Numbered from the stretch's first letter, positions 43,188-53,829 are shown. The stretch: 64,000 nt of DNA from Spiroplasma helicoides (GCF_001715535.1 NZ_CP017015.1:1178001-1242000); one strand, 5' to 3'. Program-made: numbers and translations. The notes: generated by a model not told the origin, from the sequence alone.

Positions 43188-43918
43188 ATCTTATATATTA
43201 ATGAGTCTAATATCATAGTTTTTATGTCATATTTATCTTTATTTTTTATTCAACCCCTTAAGAAGCTAAACTGTAAATTTTTCACATTGAAACTATTTGC
43301 TTCCATTTTTCTTCAATCAACATATTTACTTAACAATTGTCTTATTCTACCACTTGATTTTTGTCATTGAATACTCAAATAGGTTTGTAATGCAATATAC
43401 ATTCTTAATGCATTTAAACCAATAGTGTCAAGTTCTGTATTAAAAACATATAAAGTAGCAAAATATAGTCTTTTCATAGTTACAAAATAGCTTTTTACAT
43501 CTTCTACAGAAAATGAAGGTCTAAAATTTCTATATATATCTTCAATATCTACTTTTTTAGTTTCTATCTCTATATATTTTTGTAAATCATCCATATTATA
43601 ATTTGGGTTTTCTGTTGTATATTCACCTGTAATTTTTTCAAAAATACTAATAATATGGTTAATTATTTTTTGATCTTTTTTGATACTCCCACTAGTTTTT
43701 CTAATATTTTTTTTCAATATAATTAAATTTTCATCTTTTAATTTGTCAATATCGATTCATTTTATTAGTTTAAATAGGTTATCTACAAAAAAATCTTTAT
43801 GTGGGTTATATTTACTAACATCACTATTTTCAACATAACTTAATAATCTATCTTCACTTTTTTTATAATCTTCAAGTAATTTATTTGAAAATCAATTAAC
43901 TAAGTCTTCTCTTTTCAT
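43178..43918 (-). CDS. unknown helical protein
   Basis: A 246-aa protein with no signal peptide or membrane segment. It is rich in Lys, Asp, Ile and Tyr and predicted helical. I recognise no family. Its start is three bases after the stop of the small membrane protein upstream, and the ribosome binding site (AAGGG) lies within that gene, so the pair is translationally linked. TGA-coded Trp residues occur in conserved-looking places (VNWFSNK, IKWIDID). Probably a cytoplasmic partner of the neighbouring membrane protein. Confidence 0.7.
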
Positions 43919-43921
43919 ATA

Positions 43922-44242
43922 TTAGGTACCCTTTTTTATTTCTATTTTATCATTTGGTCTGTTAAGATTTTGTCATCTTGTGATAAGTTGAACTTTTTGT
44001 TGTTCGTCATAACTAAATGTTGGATCTTGTGGCTTAACATCCTTTTCATCCAAGTCAGCCAAAATTTTATTTGCTTTATTGTAAATTTCTTCATTTCTCG
44101 CACTTTCTCTTGCTTTATTTGCAATTCTGCTTGGTAATCCAAGTGCTATAGCTCATGAACAAGAAATAATACATAGAGCAGGTAATAAAGATATGATTAA
44201 GTTAAATGCAAATTGCTCTCAATTTCAATAAAAATCTCCCAT
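43922..44242 (-). CDS. small single-span membrane protein
   Basis: A 106-aa protein with one hydrophobic segment (about residues 11-35, AFNLIISLLPALCIISC) and a charged cytoplasm-like tail. Four TGA-coded Trp residues lie in the first 35 and near the tail. The ATG follows an AGAGGTG ribosome binding site. It is first in a two-gene unit with the unknown helical protein. No family recognised. Confidence 0.7.
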
Positions 44243-44317
44243 TTTTTCACCTCTATTATATTTATAATATATTAATTTTATAAGAATTTTATAAAATTTC
44301 AACAAAATAAGTGTTAG

Positions 44318-44345
44318 AAAAACCAGGTTTATTAATCCTGGTTTT
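44318..44345 (-). terminator. intrinsic terminator after the symporter gene
   Basis: Arms AAAACCAGG and CCTGGTTTT around a 9-base loop; T run on the minus strand. It lies directly after the symporter stop codon. Confidence 0.8.
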
Positions 44346-44348
44346 GAT

Positions 44349-46019
44349 TTAAGACTTACTGCCTTTTATTGATTTTAATTCGCTTCTATATTTTGTTTTA
44401 ATATCTTTTGTTAAAGCTACATACTCTGCTTTTTGTTTTTTTGGTACAGTTGTTGAATTTTCTGGTATAAATTTAACTTTTAATTTATCTAACTCTTCAT
44501 ATCTTTGATCTTTTAGTGTTTTTATACTGTTAATTTTAGCTTGGTGCATTCTTGCTTTTTTACTTAGTATTTCAGTTTCTGGACTTATCATACCCTCACT
44601 AAAGGCAACTATTGTACTTACAACCATAGCTGCTAAAATATTTGTTGCAGTTCTTCCAATATCAAAAATATCTTCTAGAACAAGCATTATTTGAAATGCT
44701 GCATTTTTAAAACTTGGGACACCAAGTGAGTTTAGCAAACTTGTTATAACTAAAGTTGATGTTCCTGGTGTTCCTGGAATACCAAATGAAATAATCATAG
44801 TCATAATTAATCCTAAAAGTAAGAATAATACGATTCCTTGATCATGAATAGCACCAGAGTCTGAACCTGTTCATAGCAGTGACATTATTAATCCACCTTC
44901 TGCACCAGCCCCTCCAATCATACCCATAGTTGTTGATAAAGGAATAATTGTTGAAACACATGTTTCATCAACTTTCATTTCATCTACTAGAGATTTCATT
45001 GTAAAAGGTAATGTAGCACTAGATGATTGAGTAACCAATCCTTGGTATGGTGGTCTTCAACCTTGTTTTCATCAAGTGTGTGGTTTGATTCTTGTAATCG
45101 CTAAAACTGCTGTTAAATAAATTGCACAGATAAATAAACTTACATATGCTGCTGCTAGAACTTTTGCAACAGCTGTTAATGCAGTTAATGATTGTGTAAT
45201 CATTAAGTTTGTAACGATTGACATAATTGCTAATGGAATAATTTTAATAAATCCGTTTACAATTTTTAAAACTATTTCTCAGCTTGCTTCCATCAAGTTT
45301 GAAAAAGCTACAACTTTTTCTGGACTTTTTTTTGAAATAAATTTAACTGCTAATCCTACAATCAAGGCAAGTATTATAACAGGTATAACTGCTCCTCCAG
45401 CTAAACTTGCAAATACGTTTTTTGGTAAATAATCAACAATCATAGCTGGAATAGAACTAATTGCAACTTTATCGTCTCCATCACTTGAAGGTTCACTTGC
45501 TGCAATTTGATCTAAAACTTTAGACCCATCACTTGTAACTCCAACTTTTATTAAAATACCCATCACCGCTGCAATGATAAATGCAACTGCAACGTTGACC
45601 ATCAGGAAAGCTACACCTTTAGCTGTAACTCTTCCCAATCTTCTAGAGCTTTTTTTAGTAACTGCTCTATATATTGATAAGAATATCAAAGGTATCATTA
45701 ACAATGTAATTGTAATGATAAATATTTGTTTGAATAATACAGATCAGTTATCCAAATCAGCTATTCACTGATACTCTGATTTCCATGCTCCACCTTCTTT
45801 AAAGCTTTCTGGGAAACCAACAGATGCTTGAATAATTACTCCATAAACTAGACCTAGTACTAATCCTGAAAATAAATGTAAAAATTTGTTTTTAAATCTT
45901 TTTAATGCGAATCATAATCCTATTTGTAATGCAAAGAACACAACAATAGAAATGACCGACTTGTAACTGCTCATAGAGATAAAATACTCTAGAGTTTCTC
46001 ACGTGCTTGTATAAATCAT
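44349..46019 (-). CDS. dicarboxylate/amino-acid:cation symporter (DAACS family)
   Basis: A 556-aa carrier with about eight membrane segments and re-entrant loops. The family hairpin motif SSSATLP and the substrate segment DIFDIGRTATN are present. By alignment with the aspartate transporter GltPh, the arginine that binds the acidic side chain is kept, the preceding Asp (394) and Asn (401) are kept, but Asp390 is Glu and the sodium ligand Asp405 is Ala. The NMDG loop is GMIGG. So it may take up Asp/Glu-like substrates with different ion coupling; a cystine carrier (TcyP-like) is the main alternative. The last 85 residues are a charged coiled-coil-like tail. Confidence 0.88.
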
Positions 46020-46033
46020 AATTTCCTTTCCTA

Positions 46034-46096
46034 GAAAAATAAAAAAAGAGCATATCAAATAGTTTAAGTTACTAAACTTATTTAATTTACTCTTTT
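46034..46096 (-). terminator. attenuator terminator in the symporter leader
   Basis: On the minus strand AAAAGAGTAAATTAAATAAG.. (from 46096) pairs with ..CTATTTGATATGCTCTTTT (to 46044), a stem of about 22 pairs with one mismatch and one bulge and a 6-base loop. It is followed by T7 and a further T-rich tract, then by the symporter ribosome binding site. A strong intrinsic terminator ahead of the gene makes sense only as a regulated one. Confidence 0.75.
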
Positions 46097-46157
46097 ATAT
46101 TCATTCTTTTTTTTAATTATTTGTTTTTGCTAATTAATAAAGACAACATAAAAGAGC
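46089..46157 (-). promoter_or_regulatory. antiterminator pairing that competes with the attenuator
   Basis: The segment GCTCTTTTATGTT inside the leader peptide gene (46157-46145) is complementary to AATATAAAAGAGT (46101-46089), thirteen pairs with two G-U. The latter includes the 5' arm of the terminator stem, so the two structures exclude each other. A ribosome at the leader stop would mask the first segment and favour termination. One stalled earlier at Asn/Asp codons would leave it free. Confidence 0.65.
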
Positions 46158-46205
46158 TAGTCTATTATTGTCGTCATTATTACTCAATAAGAATAGTTTA
46201 CTCAT
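46134..46205 (-). CDS. leader peptide of the symporter attenuator
   Basis: A 23-codon frame, MSKLFLLSNNDDNNRLALLC, then CLY and TAA. The ATG at 46205 is preceded by a strong GGAGG nine bases away. Six consecutive Asn/Asp codons lie in the middle, before the segment that forms the antiterminator. The peptide itself probably has no function; its translation would sense charged tRNA-Asn/tRNA-Asp. Two Cys codons near its end are a possible alternative sensor but lie where stalling would favour termination. The RNA logic matches classical amino-acid operon attenuators. Confidence 0.62.
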   Translation of the reverse strand: MSKLFLLSNNDDNNRLALLCCLY

Positions 46206-46274
46206 AATTGTTGCCTCCATTAGATTTATAATAACATATCAACTATAAATGTAAATAGTTTTGATGTTATTTTA

Positions 46275-46305
46275 TAAAAAACATAACTTTCAAGCAAAGT
46301 TATGT
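46275..46305 (-). terminator. intrinsic terminator of the pdh operon
   Basis: Arms ACATAACTTT and AAAGTTATGT around CAAGC, with T6 on the minus strand. Ten bases after the pdhD stop. Confidence 0.85.
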
Positions 46306-46314
46306 TGATTTTAA

Positions 46315-48207
46315 TTAAAAGTTTATTGGTTTACCAAATTCAAGTGCTTCTGCGGCTTCACCGATGGCTTCACTTAAGGTTGGGTGAGGGTGAATTGCTT
46401 TAGCAAGTTCTGTAATTGTACCTTCTGATTCAATCAAAGTACCTATTTCTGAAATCATGTCAGTTGCAGTGTTTGAAATAATATGCGCACCTAAAACTTG
46501 TTTGTATTTTGGTTCACAAATTAATTTAACAAATCCAACAGTATTTCCATCAGCTAATGCTTTACCAATTGCTGCAAATGGGAATTTGTAGGCTTTATAC
46601 TCAACACCCTCTTTTTTCAACTGATCTTCTGTTTTACCAATCATTGAAACTTCTGGGTGAGTATATATACAACTTGGAACTCTATCATAGTTCATAACCA
46701 TATCTTCTGCTTCTGATTTTCCCAGTCTTCTTGCAATTCTATTTGCAGTTATTAAACCTTGATATGATGCAACATGGGCTAACATCATTCTTCCCGTAAC
46801 ATCCCCAATAGCATATACACCATCAAGGTTTGTTTCACAATATTCGTTAATAACAATGTGATTTCTTTCGTTAATATTTAAACCAATATTTTCAAAACCT
46901 GTTGTTACAGTTCTTCTACCAACTGATTGTAAACAATAATCAGCTTTAATAGTCTGAGTTTTACCATCTTTTTCATAGATAACTGCTCCATTTTTGAATT
47001 CCTTAGTTGATGCTTCTGTTATAATTTCAAGATTACCTCTGTTTAGCAATTCTTTTGTCATTTCTTTTGAAACGTCACTATCAAGCATTTCTAAAATGGT
47101 AGGTAGGAATTGTAAAATAGTAACTTTTGTTCCTAAACGTTTATAAACACAAGCAAACTCAACACCAATAACTCCTCCACCAATAATTACAATACTTTTT
47201 GGAATTTCTGGTAATGATAGTGCTCCTGTTGAATCTACTAATCAACCTTTTTTAATTGCTTCTTCTGCCCCTGGTAAATTCATGTGGTTTGGCACACTAC
47301 CTGTTGCAATAATTAGATTATCACAAGTATATTTGTCTTTACCTACTTGAATTGTATTTTTATCAAGAGCAACAGCTTCACCTTTTACAATAGTTACTTT
47401 GTTCTTTTTAAGAAGTCCTTGTACTCCCATTGTAAGTTTTGAAACAACATCTTTTTTTCTATTTTGAATTAGTTCTCAATCAGCTTTTACACCTTTTAAA
47501 TCAACTTTAATTCCATATTTCTCTGAATGTTTAGTAATTTGTTCATATAGATCTGCTGATTTTAAAAGTGTTTTTGTTGGTATACATCCAATATTAAGAC
47601 AAACTCCACCAAAATTATCTTTTTCAACAATCATAGTTTTTAAACCTAATTGTGCACATTTGATTGCCCCAACATATCCACCAACTCCAGCTCCAACCAT
47701 TATCACTTCAAAGTGTTTTTCAGGATCGCTTGGATTAAATTTTGGTGCAGGTTTTAATTCTTTTGAGTTTCCTGGAACAATACCCACTGGTTTTGGATCA
47801 CTTAATGCTGCATTTACTTTATCTAAAACTGAGTCACCTTTTGGTGGAACTGCTCTTGCTCTTCCTCTTTGCAATAAGTCATTTGATACAGGTGTTGCAC
47901 CAACAACTGATGCATTTTCTTCTGCTGGTTCTGCTGAAGCTGCTTTTACAGGTTCTTCTGGAGCATCTCCTTTACCATCATCGATTTCTACAACTACTTC
48001 TCCAACTTTAATTTCTTGTCCTGGAGTAATATTTAATTTTACGATTGTTCCATCAACTGGTGCATAAATTTCAGAACTAACTTTATCTGTTTCAACATTA
48101 AATAATGGGTCGTTTAATTTTACTTTGTCTCCAACCTTAACAAGAATATCTCCAACTGTACCTTCTGTTAAACCTTCTCCAATATCTGCAAATTTTACTT
48201 TAAACAT
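46315..48207 (-). CDS. pdhD: dihydrolipoamide dehydrogenase with N-terminal lipoyl domain (E3)
   Basis: A 630-aa flavoprotein of the pyruvate dehydrogenase complex. Residues 1-80 are a lipoyl domain with the lipoylation Lys in ETDKVSSEI, then an Ala/Pro-rich linker. FAD binding ([11 protein letters not shown]) and the redox disulfide [13 protein letters not shown] start the E3 part. The NAD fold ([11 protein letters not shown]) follows, and [11 protein letters not shown] holds the catalytic His-Glu pair at the end. It reoxidises lipoamide on E2 and makes NADH. Two TGA codons are Trp. Last gene of the operon. Confidence 0.97.
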
Positions 48208-48225
48208 ATTTTATTTCTCCCATCT

Positions 48226-49587
48226 CTAAACTAATAGCAATGCTGGGTTTTGTAAGTAAGCTGCTACTTTCAAAATAAATCTTCCAACATCTGCTCCATC
48301 AATAACTTTATGGTCTGCTGTCACTGAAAAAGGCATTAAGTCTCTTATAACTATTTGACCATCTATAACTGAAGGTGTTTTAGTAATTGTACCTATTCCT
48401 AAAATTGCTGATTCTGGATAGTTAACAATTGGTGTTGCATAGTCTAATCCAACCGCTCCAAAGTTAGTTACTGTAAATGAGGCTCCTGTCATTTCTGCCA
48501 TACTTAATTTTTTTGATCTTGCTTTTGTTGCTAAATCATTTATTTTTACAGCAATTTGTAAAACACTTAATTTATCGGCACCCTTAATAACGGGAACCAT
48601 TAATCCATCAGGTGTGTCACAAGCCATACCAATATTTATTTGATTAGCGAATTTGATTGCTTTATTTTCTTCATCAATTCTTACATTTAAATTTGGCATT
48701 TCTTTTAGTGCTAGAGCAGCCGCCTTAATTATAAATGCTAAATAAGTTAATTTAACTCTTAAAGAGTCAGCATAACCTTTCAATTGATTTCTTATATTTA
48801 CCAATTCAGTAATATCAACATTTTTTAACCCTGTAAATCCAGCTGCTTTTGTATGGGCTGTATCCATCGCTTTAACAGTAGCTTTTCTAATTGGATTCAT
48901 AGGCACTGAATCAAATGTTAATCGCTCATTAAAGTCTGGAACTGATATTAATGGATCTGAGTAATCCACTTTTGCTTTTCCTGGTCCTGGGCCTACTGGA
49001 CCTAACCCAACTGGTGATGGTCCTTGACTTGGACTATCTTTAAAGTTCTGAATATCAGTTGATAATATTCTTCCATTTGGACCTGTTGGTGTTACTTTAG
49101 ATAAATCTACACCTAAAACTGCAGCCATTTTTCTAGCCAATGGTGATGCTTTTACTGATAAACCACTATTATCCATAATTCCTTTTTGTCCTCCAAAACT
49201 ATTTTGTGGTGCGGATGTTGGTCTTGCTGACCCTCTTGATATAACTTCATCTGACACCGGTGTTGCACCAACTACGGATGCATTTTCTTCTACTGGTTTT
49301 GCTTTTGATGGCTCAGGTGCTTTTGCAGTTGGTTCTGCTGGAACATCTCCTTTACCATCATCGATTTCTACAACTACTTCTCCAACTTTAATTTCTTGTC
49401 CTGGAGTAATATTTAATTTTGCGATTGTACCTGCGGTTGGTGCAAAAATTTCTGAACTTACTTTATCTGTTTCAACATTAAATAAAGGATCATTTAATTT
49501 AACTTTATCTCCAACTTTAACAAGTATGTCTCCAACTGTACCTTCTGTTAAACCTTCCCCAATATCTGCGAATTTTACCTTAAACAT
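48226..49587 (-). CDS. pdhC: dihydrolipoamide acetyltransferase (E2)
   Basis: A 453-aa core subunit. A lipoyl domain (1-80, Lys in ETDKVSSEI) is followed by an Ala/Pro linker, a peripheral subunit-binding domain (KASPLARKMAAVLGVDLSKVTPTGPNGRIL) and the acetyltransferase domain ending in FSVTADHKVIDGADVGRF, where the catalytic His lies. It transfers acetyl from lipoamide to CoA. Its lipoyl domain is almost the same as that of pdhD downstream, in protein and DNA. An 18-base gap separates the two genes. Confidence 0.97.
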   Translation of the reverse strand: MFKVKFADIGEGLTEGTVGDILVKVGDKVKLNDPLFNVETDKVSSEIFAPTAGTIAKLNITPGQEIKVGEVVVEIDDGKGDVPAEPTAKAPEPSKAKPVEENASVVGATPVSDEVISRGSARPTSAPQNSFGGQKGIMDNSGLSVKASPLARKMAAVLGVDLSKVTPTGPNGRILSTDIQNFKDSPSQGPSPVGLGPVGPGPGKAKVDYSDPLISVPDFNERLTFDSVPMNPIRKATVKAMDTAHTKAAGFTGLKNVDITELVNIRNQLKGYADSLRVKLTYLAFIIKAAALALKEMPNLNVRIDEENKAIKFANQINIGMACDTPDGLMVPVIKGADKLSVLQIAVKINDLATKARSKKLSMAEMTGASFTVTNFGAVGLDYATPIVNYPESAILGIGTITKTPSVIDGQIVIRDLMPFSVTADHKVIDGADVGRFILKVAAYLQNPALLLV

Positions 49588-49609
49588 AAATTTCTCTCCT
49601 CGGGGTTAA

Positions 49610-50605
49610 TTAAAATTTGTAGCTTAATAGCTCTTCCATTTTAACTAAGATTTTTGTAGGGTTTGGTTGGTGATATCCTTCACCTGAATCAAATGGTATT
49701 ACAATGTCATATCCAGTACATCTTGATAAAGGTGCTTTTAGATATTCAAAACACTCTTCGTTAACTGAAGCTATTATTTCAGATGATATTGAGAATGATC
49801 TGATGGCTTCGTGCACTACTAATAATCTTCCAGTTTTTTTAACTGACTCAAATACCATTTTTTTATCTCATGGTTTTAATGTTCTTAAGTCAATCAACTC
49901 AATAGTTATATCAGGATTTTTAGATTCTAATTGTTCTATTGCTTTTTGACAATCAACAGTTTGTGCACCATATGTTACAACTGTTAAATCATTTCCTTCT
50001 TGGATTTTAAATGCTTCTCCAATTGGAACTGTGTAAAATCCATCTGGTACTTCTTGTTTGAAAGCGCGATATAGTTTTGTTGGTTCAAAAACAATAACTG
50101 GATCTGGTGATTCAATTGCCGCCAAGATTAAACCTTTTGTATCATAAGGAGTCGATGGACAAACAACTTTAATACCTGGTGTGTGAGCATAAATAGCTTC
50201 CATTGCTTCAGAGTGTAATTCTAAAGCTCTAATTCCTCCACCCATAGGCATTCTAATTACAACAGGAGTAGGTAATTTACCTCTTGTTCTATTTCTCATT
50301 CTTCCCATATGTCCAAGGATATTTTGAAGTGATGCTCAACCTAGTCCTTCAAATTGAATTTCAACAACTGGTTTCATTTTGTTCATAGCCATTCCTAGTG
50401 CTACTCCAACAAACATAGCTTCACTAATTGGAGCATCAAAACATCTTTCTTCTCCATATTTCGCTTGTAAACCTTCAGTGGCTCTAAAAACTCCACCTTC
50501 AAATCCAGCATCTTCTCCATATACTACAACTTCTTTTCATTTATCCATTGCAACATCTAGTGCTTCAGATACTGCTTTAACATTATTTAAAACTTTACCT
50601 GCCAT
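49610..50605 (-). CDS. pdhB: pyruvate dehydrogenase E1 beta subunit
   Basis: A 331-aa subunit that with PdhA forms the thiamine-diphosphate-dependent E1. Typical segments are [21 protein letters not shown] near residue 30, [37 protein letters not shown] and [15 protein letters not shown] (W from TGA). The ATG overlaps the pdhA stop by one base (TAATG), and AAAGGAGG lies within the pdhA end, so translation is coupled. Confidence 0.97.
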
Positions 50606-51720
50606 TAGTGGTGTCCTCCTTTAGCTTCTGGGTGTGCTTGGAAAAATGCCTTAGCTTCTTGATACTGTTCTTCAAGGTCTGGTGTTTTTTCCGCATAAAT
50701 GTAATCAAAAATATCTTCTAATGGATATTCTTTGTTTTGTTCAGCTCATTCAAATTCTTTTTGAATGAATTCATCTTGTTCTTTATCAAGTTTATCTTGT
50801 TTTTTTTGATCTCAAAGTCCTTTTTCGATTAAATAATTTTTTAATCTTATTAAAGGATCTCTAGTTAAAGCTTCTTGGAATTCTTCTTCTGGACGATAAA
50901 TTTTTGGGTTATCTGATGAAGAGTGTGCTCCTAATCTGTAGGTGTCACATTCTATAAATACAGGTCCATTTCCAGTTCTTGCAAATTCGACAGCTTCTTT
51001 AGCAACTGCATATACAGCAAGAAAATCATTTCCGTCAACCTTAACTGATGGAACACCTGTTGCTATTCCTTTTGAAGCAATATTTATTGACTTTGTTGAT
51101 TTTGCATATGGTGTTGAAATAGCTCATTTGTTATTTTCACAAATGAAAATAACTGGTAGTTCGTGAAGTTTTGCGAAGTTCATTGCTTCATAAGTTTCCC
51201 CTTCACTCATTCCTCCATCACCAGTGGTTGTTACAGCAACACCTCCTGTTTTATTATATTTTTCTGCAAAAGCAATTCCAGTTGCTTGTGTATATTGAGA
51301 ACCAATTATAATATTTGGTGGCAATGAGTTAACACCATCAGGTGCTTTTCCACCATACTCGTTTCCCATTCAATATAACATTATGTTTCTCATAGGCATT
51401 CCTGCAGTTAATCAAGCAGCGTTATTTCTATATCCTGAAGCAAATCAATCTTTACCTTTTATTAAAGGCAAAGTATAACCAACTTCACTTGCTTCTTGTC
51501 CTGTAGATGATAAAAATGACAATAATCTTCCTTGTCTTTGCACTTTATTTTGGAAGTCATCTTGTCTTCTTGAAAGATTCATCAATTTATAAGCATCAAT
51601 CAAATCTTTATCTTTAATATCTGGAACTAATTTTGGATTAATTATTTTTCCATCTTTATCCATAATTTCAACACGCTCGTTTTTTAATGGATCAAACACA
51701 TTTATAAACTTTGTTTTCAT
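50605..51720 (-). CDS. pdhA: pyruvate dehydrogenase E1 alpha subunit
   Basis: A 371-aa subunit. The thiamine-diphosphate motif GDGGMSEGETYEAMNFA (GDG..NFA) is near residue 175, and SSTGQEASEVG near the N-terminal part is typical. It decarboxylates pyruvate and starts the acetyl-CoA pathway. Several Trp residues are TGA-coded. It lies 9 bases behind lplA. The TGA/TGG usage is like that of its neighbours, so it is native. Confidence 0.97.
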
Positions 51721-51729
51721 ATTTTCCTC

Positions 51730-52725
51730 CTATTCAATTAATAAGTCTAAGATATCTTGTACTTCAAAGTTTTCTCCGAAGATTTCTTTTATATTAACTG
51801 ACTCTATTACTTTTCTTATTTCACTTGCTTTGTAAGAAGTACCAATAAGTTTATTTTCTAATTGCTCTGTCCCTGTATAACCAAGGAAGTCTCCATAAAT
51901 TTTTATGCCTTTAATAATTGCGTCTTGAACTTCCATATAAATTTCAAAACTTCCTTTACCTTCAAGTCTAGTTTTGTTTACATAATCAAATGTGGCGTTT
52001 TTTGTAAATGTCCAATTAGGGTCACAATATTTTTCTTTAAATAACTTATCAATTTGTGCTTTGTCTTCTGGAGATATTACCAGGTTTTCTATTTTACTTT
52101 GTGATTCGTAAGTTTTAATTAGTTCATCTCAAAAGTCTTTAATTTCAATTTTATTTTCAACTTCTGAATTGATGTTTGTTACTCTAGCAACTATTGAAGC
52201 AATGTTTTTTGATAAAATTTTAGCTTTATCAACAGTTAAATATTTTTGTAATTTATCTAGATTAACATTAAATAAAATTGTACCATGTTGTAAAAATCTG
52301 TCACCAAATTTTCCCATTGCATTACCAGATATTTTTTTATCATTTAAAACTATATCGTTTCTTCCTGAAAATTTAGCATCAACACCCATTCTATTTAGAG
52401 TATCAATTACTGGTTTTAACATAGTTGAAAACATCGAAACTGCATTGTTATCTTTATCAGTGTAAATGATACTAAAGTTCATGTTACCCAAATCTTGATA
52501 TACTGTTCCTCCACCTGTGTTTCTTCTAATTACATTAACACTATCTTGTTCAACTGTCTGTAGATTAATTTCAGAAGCTGTGTTCTGATTTCTCCCAACA
52601 ACAATTGTATTATCGTTTTGTCATAAAAATAGTATTGGTTCGCTGAATTTATCACTTCTAGTGAGAAATTCTTCTGTGGCCAAATTGTACTTTGGATCTA
52701 CACAATCTGTCATATATATATACAT
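51730..52725 (-). CDS. lplA: lipoate-protein ligase
   Basis: A 331-aa enzyme that attaches lipoate to the lipoyl domains of PdhC and PdhD. Motifs are the lipoate-binding RRNTGGGTVYQDLGNMNFS near residue 75 and KISGNAMG near residue 145, which holds the catalytic lysine. The C-terminal accessory domain is present. GAGGC precedes the ATG. It leads the pdh operon, an arrangement that ties lipoylation to the complex. A TATAAT lies upstream at about 52758-52763. Confidence 0.94.
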
Positions 52726-52827
52726 CAAATTGCCTCGCTTTCTATTGTTAACATACTTATTATATTCTAATAGTTAAAATCTTAGTAATTTTTCTATGAA
52801 TACAAGCATTTTTGAAAAACAATTTCA

Positions 52828-52847
52828 GTAATTTGTTAGCAAATTAC
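52828..52847. repeat. perfect inverted repeat between the pdh operon and the HAD gene
   Basis: GTAATTTG, TTAG, CAAATTAC in the divergent promoter region. No T run follows on either strand, so an operator is more likely than a terminator. No matching repeat was noticed elsewhere in the window. Confidence 0.45.
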
Positions 52848-52885
52848 ATTACAATATTATTGTACAAATTTTTAGGAGTAATGAT

Positions 52886-53758
52886 ATGAAACTACAACAC
52901 TTAAGTAAGAAAAGATTAATTTTAGTTGATTTAGATGGAACTGTTTTAAAATCTGATGGACAAAGTATTCACCCAAAAACAGTTGATGTACTGGTAAAAG
53001 CTAAAAACGAAGGGCATGAAGTATGTATTATTACTGGCAGACCTCACCGTGCTTCAATGAGATTTTATAAACAGCTAGGTTTATCAACTCTTTTAACTAA
53101 CTTTGATGGTGCACACATTCACGACCCCAAAAAAAGAAGGTTTAAAAGAATTGTTTTGCCAATAAGTGAAGAAATTGTAAAAGGTATTATAAATAATGAG
53201 GTCATAAAAGATTCAATAGATAATTTGCTTATTGAGTCATATAATAAGGCACTAGTTCAAAAAAAAGATGAGTTTATTGAAAATTTTTTTCACTTAGATG
53301 ACGTTGAAGATGATGATTACTTTATTTCAGACCCTTATGAAAATTGGGAGGGTCCAGCAACTAACGTTTGTCTATTTTTAAAAAACAATGATCATAAAGA
53401 TGAAGTTTATCGTCAATTAGAAAAGTTCAAGCATTCAATAAAGGTTCAATCGGGAAATGTTTATGGGAATATGTCAAATGTTTCTGTTCTAATGATTACT
53501 TTAACAAATAAAATTGCAAATAAAGGATTTGTTGCAGAGATTTTAGCTCAATATTACAATAAAGATGTTAGAGATGTAATTGCATTTGGAGATCAAATGA
53601 ATGACTATGATATGATTCGAAAAGTTGGATATGGTGTGGCTATGAAAAATGGAAGTAACGATTTAAAAAACGTTGCTGCTGGGATTACAACTCTTACAAA
53701 CGATGAAGGTGGAGTTGGAGAATATTTGGAAAGATTGTTAAATGGAGAAGAAGTTTAG
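52886..53758 (+). CDS. Cof-type HAD hydrolase
   Basis: A 290-aa phosphatase of the HAD superfamily, Cof subgroup. The nucleophile motif LVDLDGTVLKSDG begins near residue 16, motif 2 is ITGRPHRAS, and motif 4 is AFGDQMNDYDMI. A cap domain lies between. Such enzymes dephosphorylate sugar phosphates or flavin and other cofactors; the substrate cannot be told from sequence. AGGAG is in place before the ATG. Confidence 0.93.
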   Translation: MKLQHLSKKRLILVDLDGTVLKSDGQSIHPKTVDVLVKAKNEGHEVCIITGRPHRASMRFYKQLGLSTLLTNFDGAHIHDPKKRRFKRIVLPISEEIVKGIINNEVIKDSIDNLLIESYNKALVQKKDEFIENFFHLDDVEDDDYFISDPYENWEGPATNVCLFLKNNDHKDEVYRQLEKFKHSIKVQSGNVYGNMSNVSVLMITLTNKIANKGFVAEILAQYYNKDVRDVIAFGDQMNDYDMIRKVGYGVAMKNGSNDLKNVAAGITTLTNDEGGVGEYLERLLNGEEV

Positions 53759-53829
53759 TGAAAAAATGTTTTTTTTACTAAACTTTTTGTTTATAATTAC
53801 AATTATTGATTAAAAATAAGGAGGCATTC

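Noticed and set aside
46134-46205. Leader peptide as a cysteine sensor because of its two Cys codons
   Set aside because: A ribosome at those codons would cover the antiterminator segment and favour termination, the wrong sign for derepression; the Asn/Asp run is better placed.
47660-48067. Long plus-strand frames opposite pdhD
   Set aside because: They mirror the Ala/Pro-rich linker and lipoyl domain of the real gene and have no start signals.
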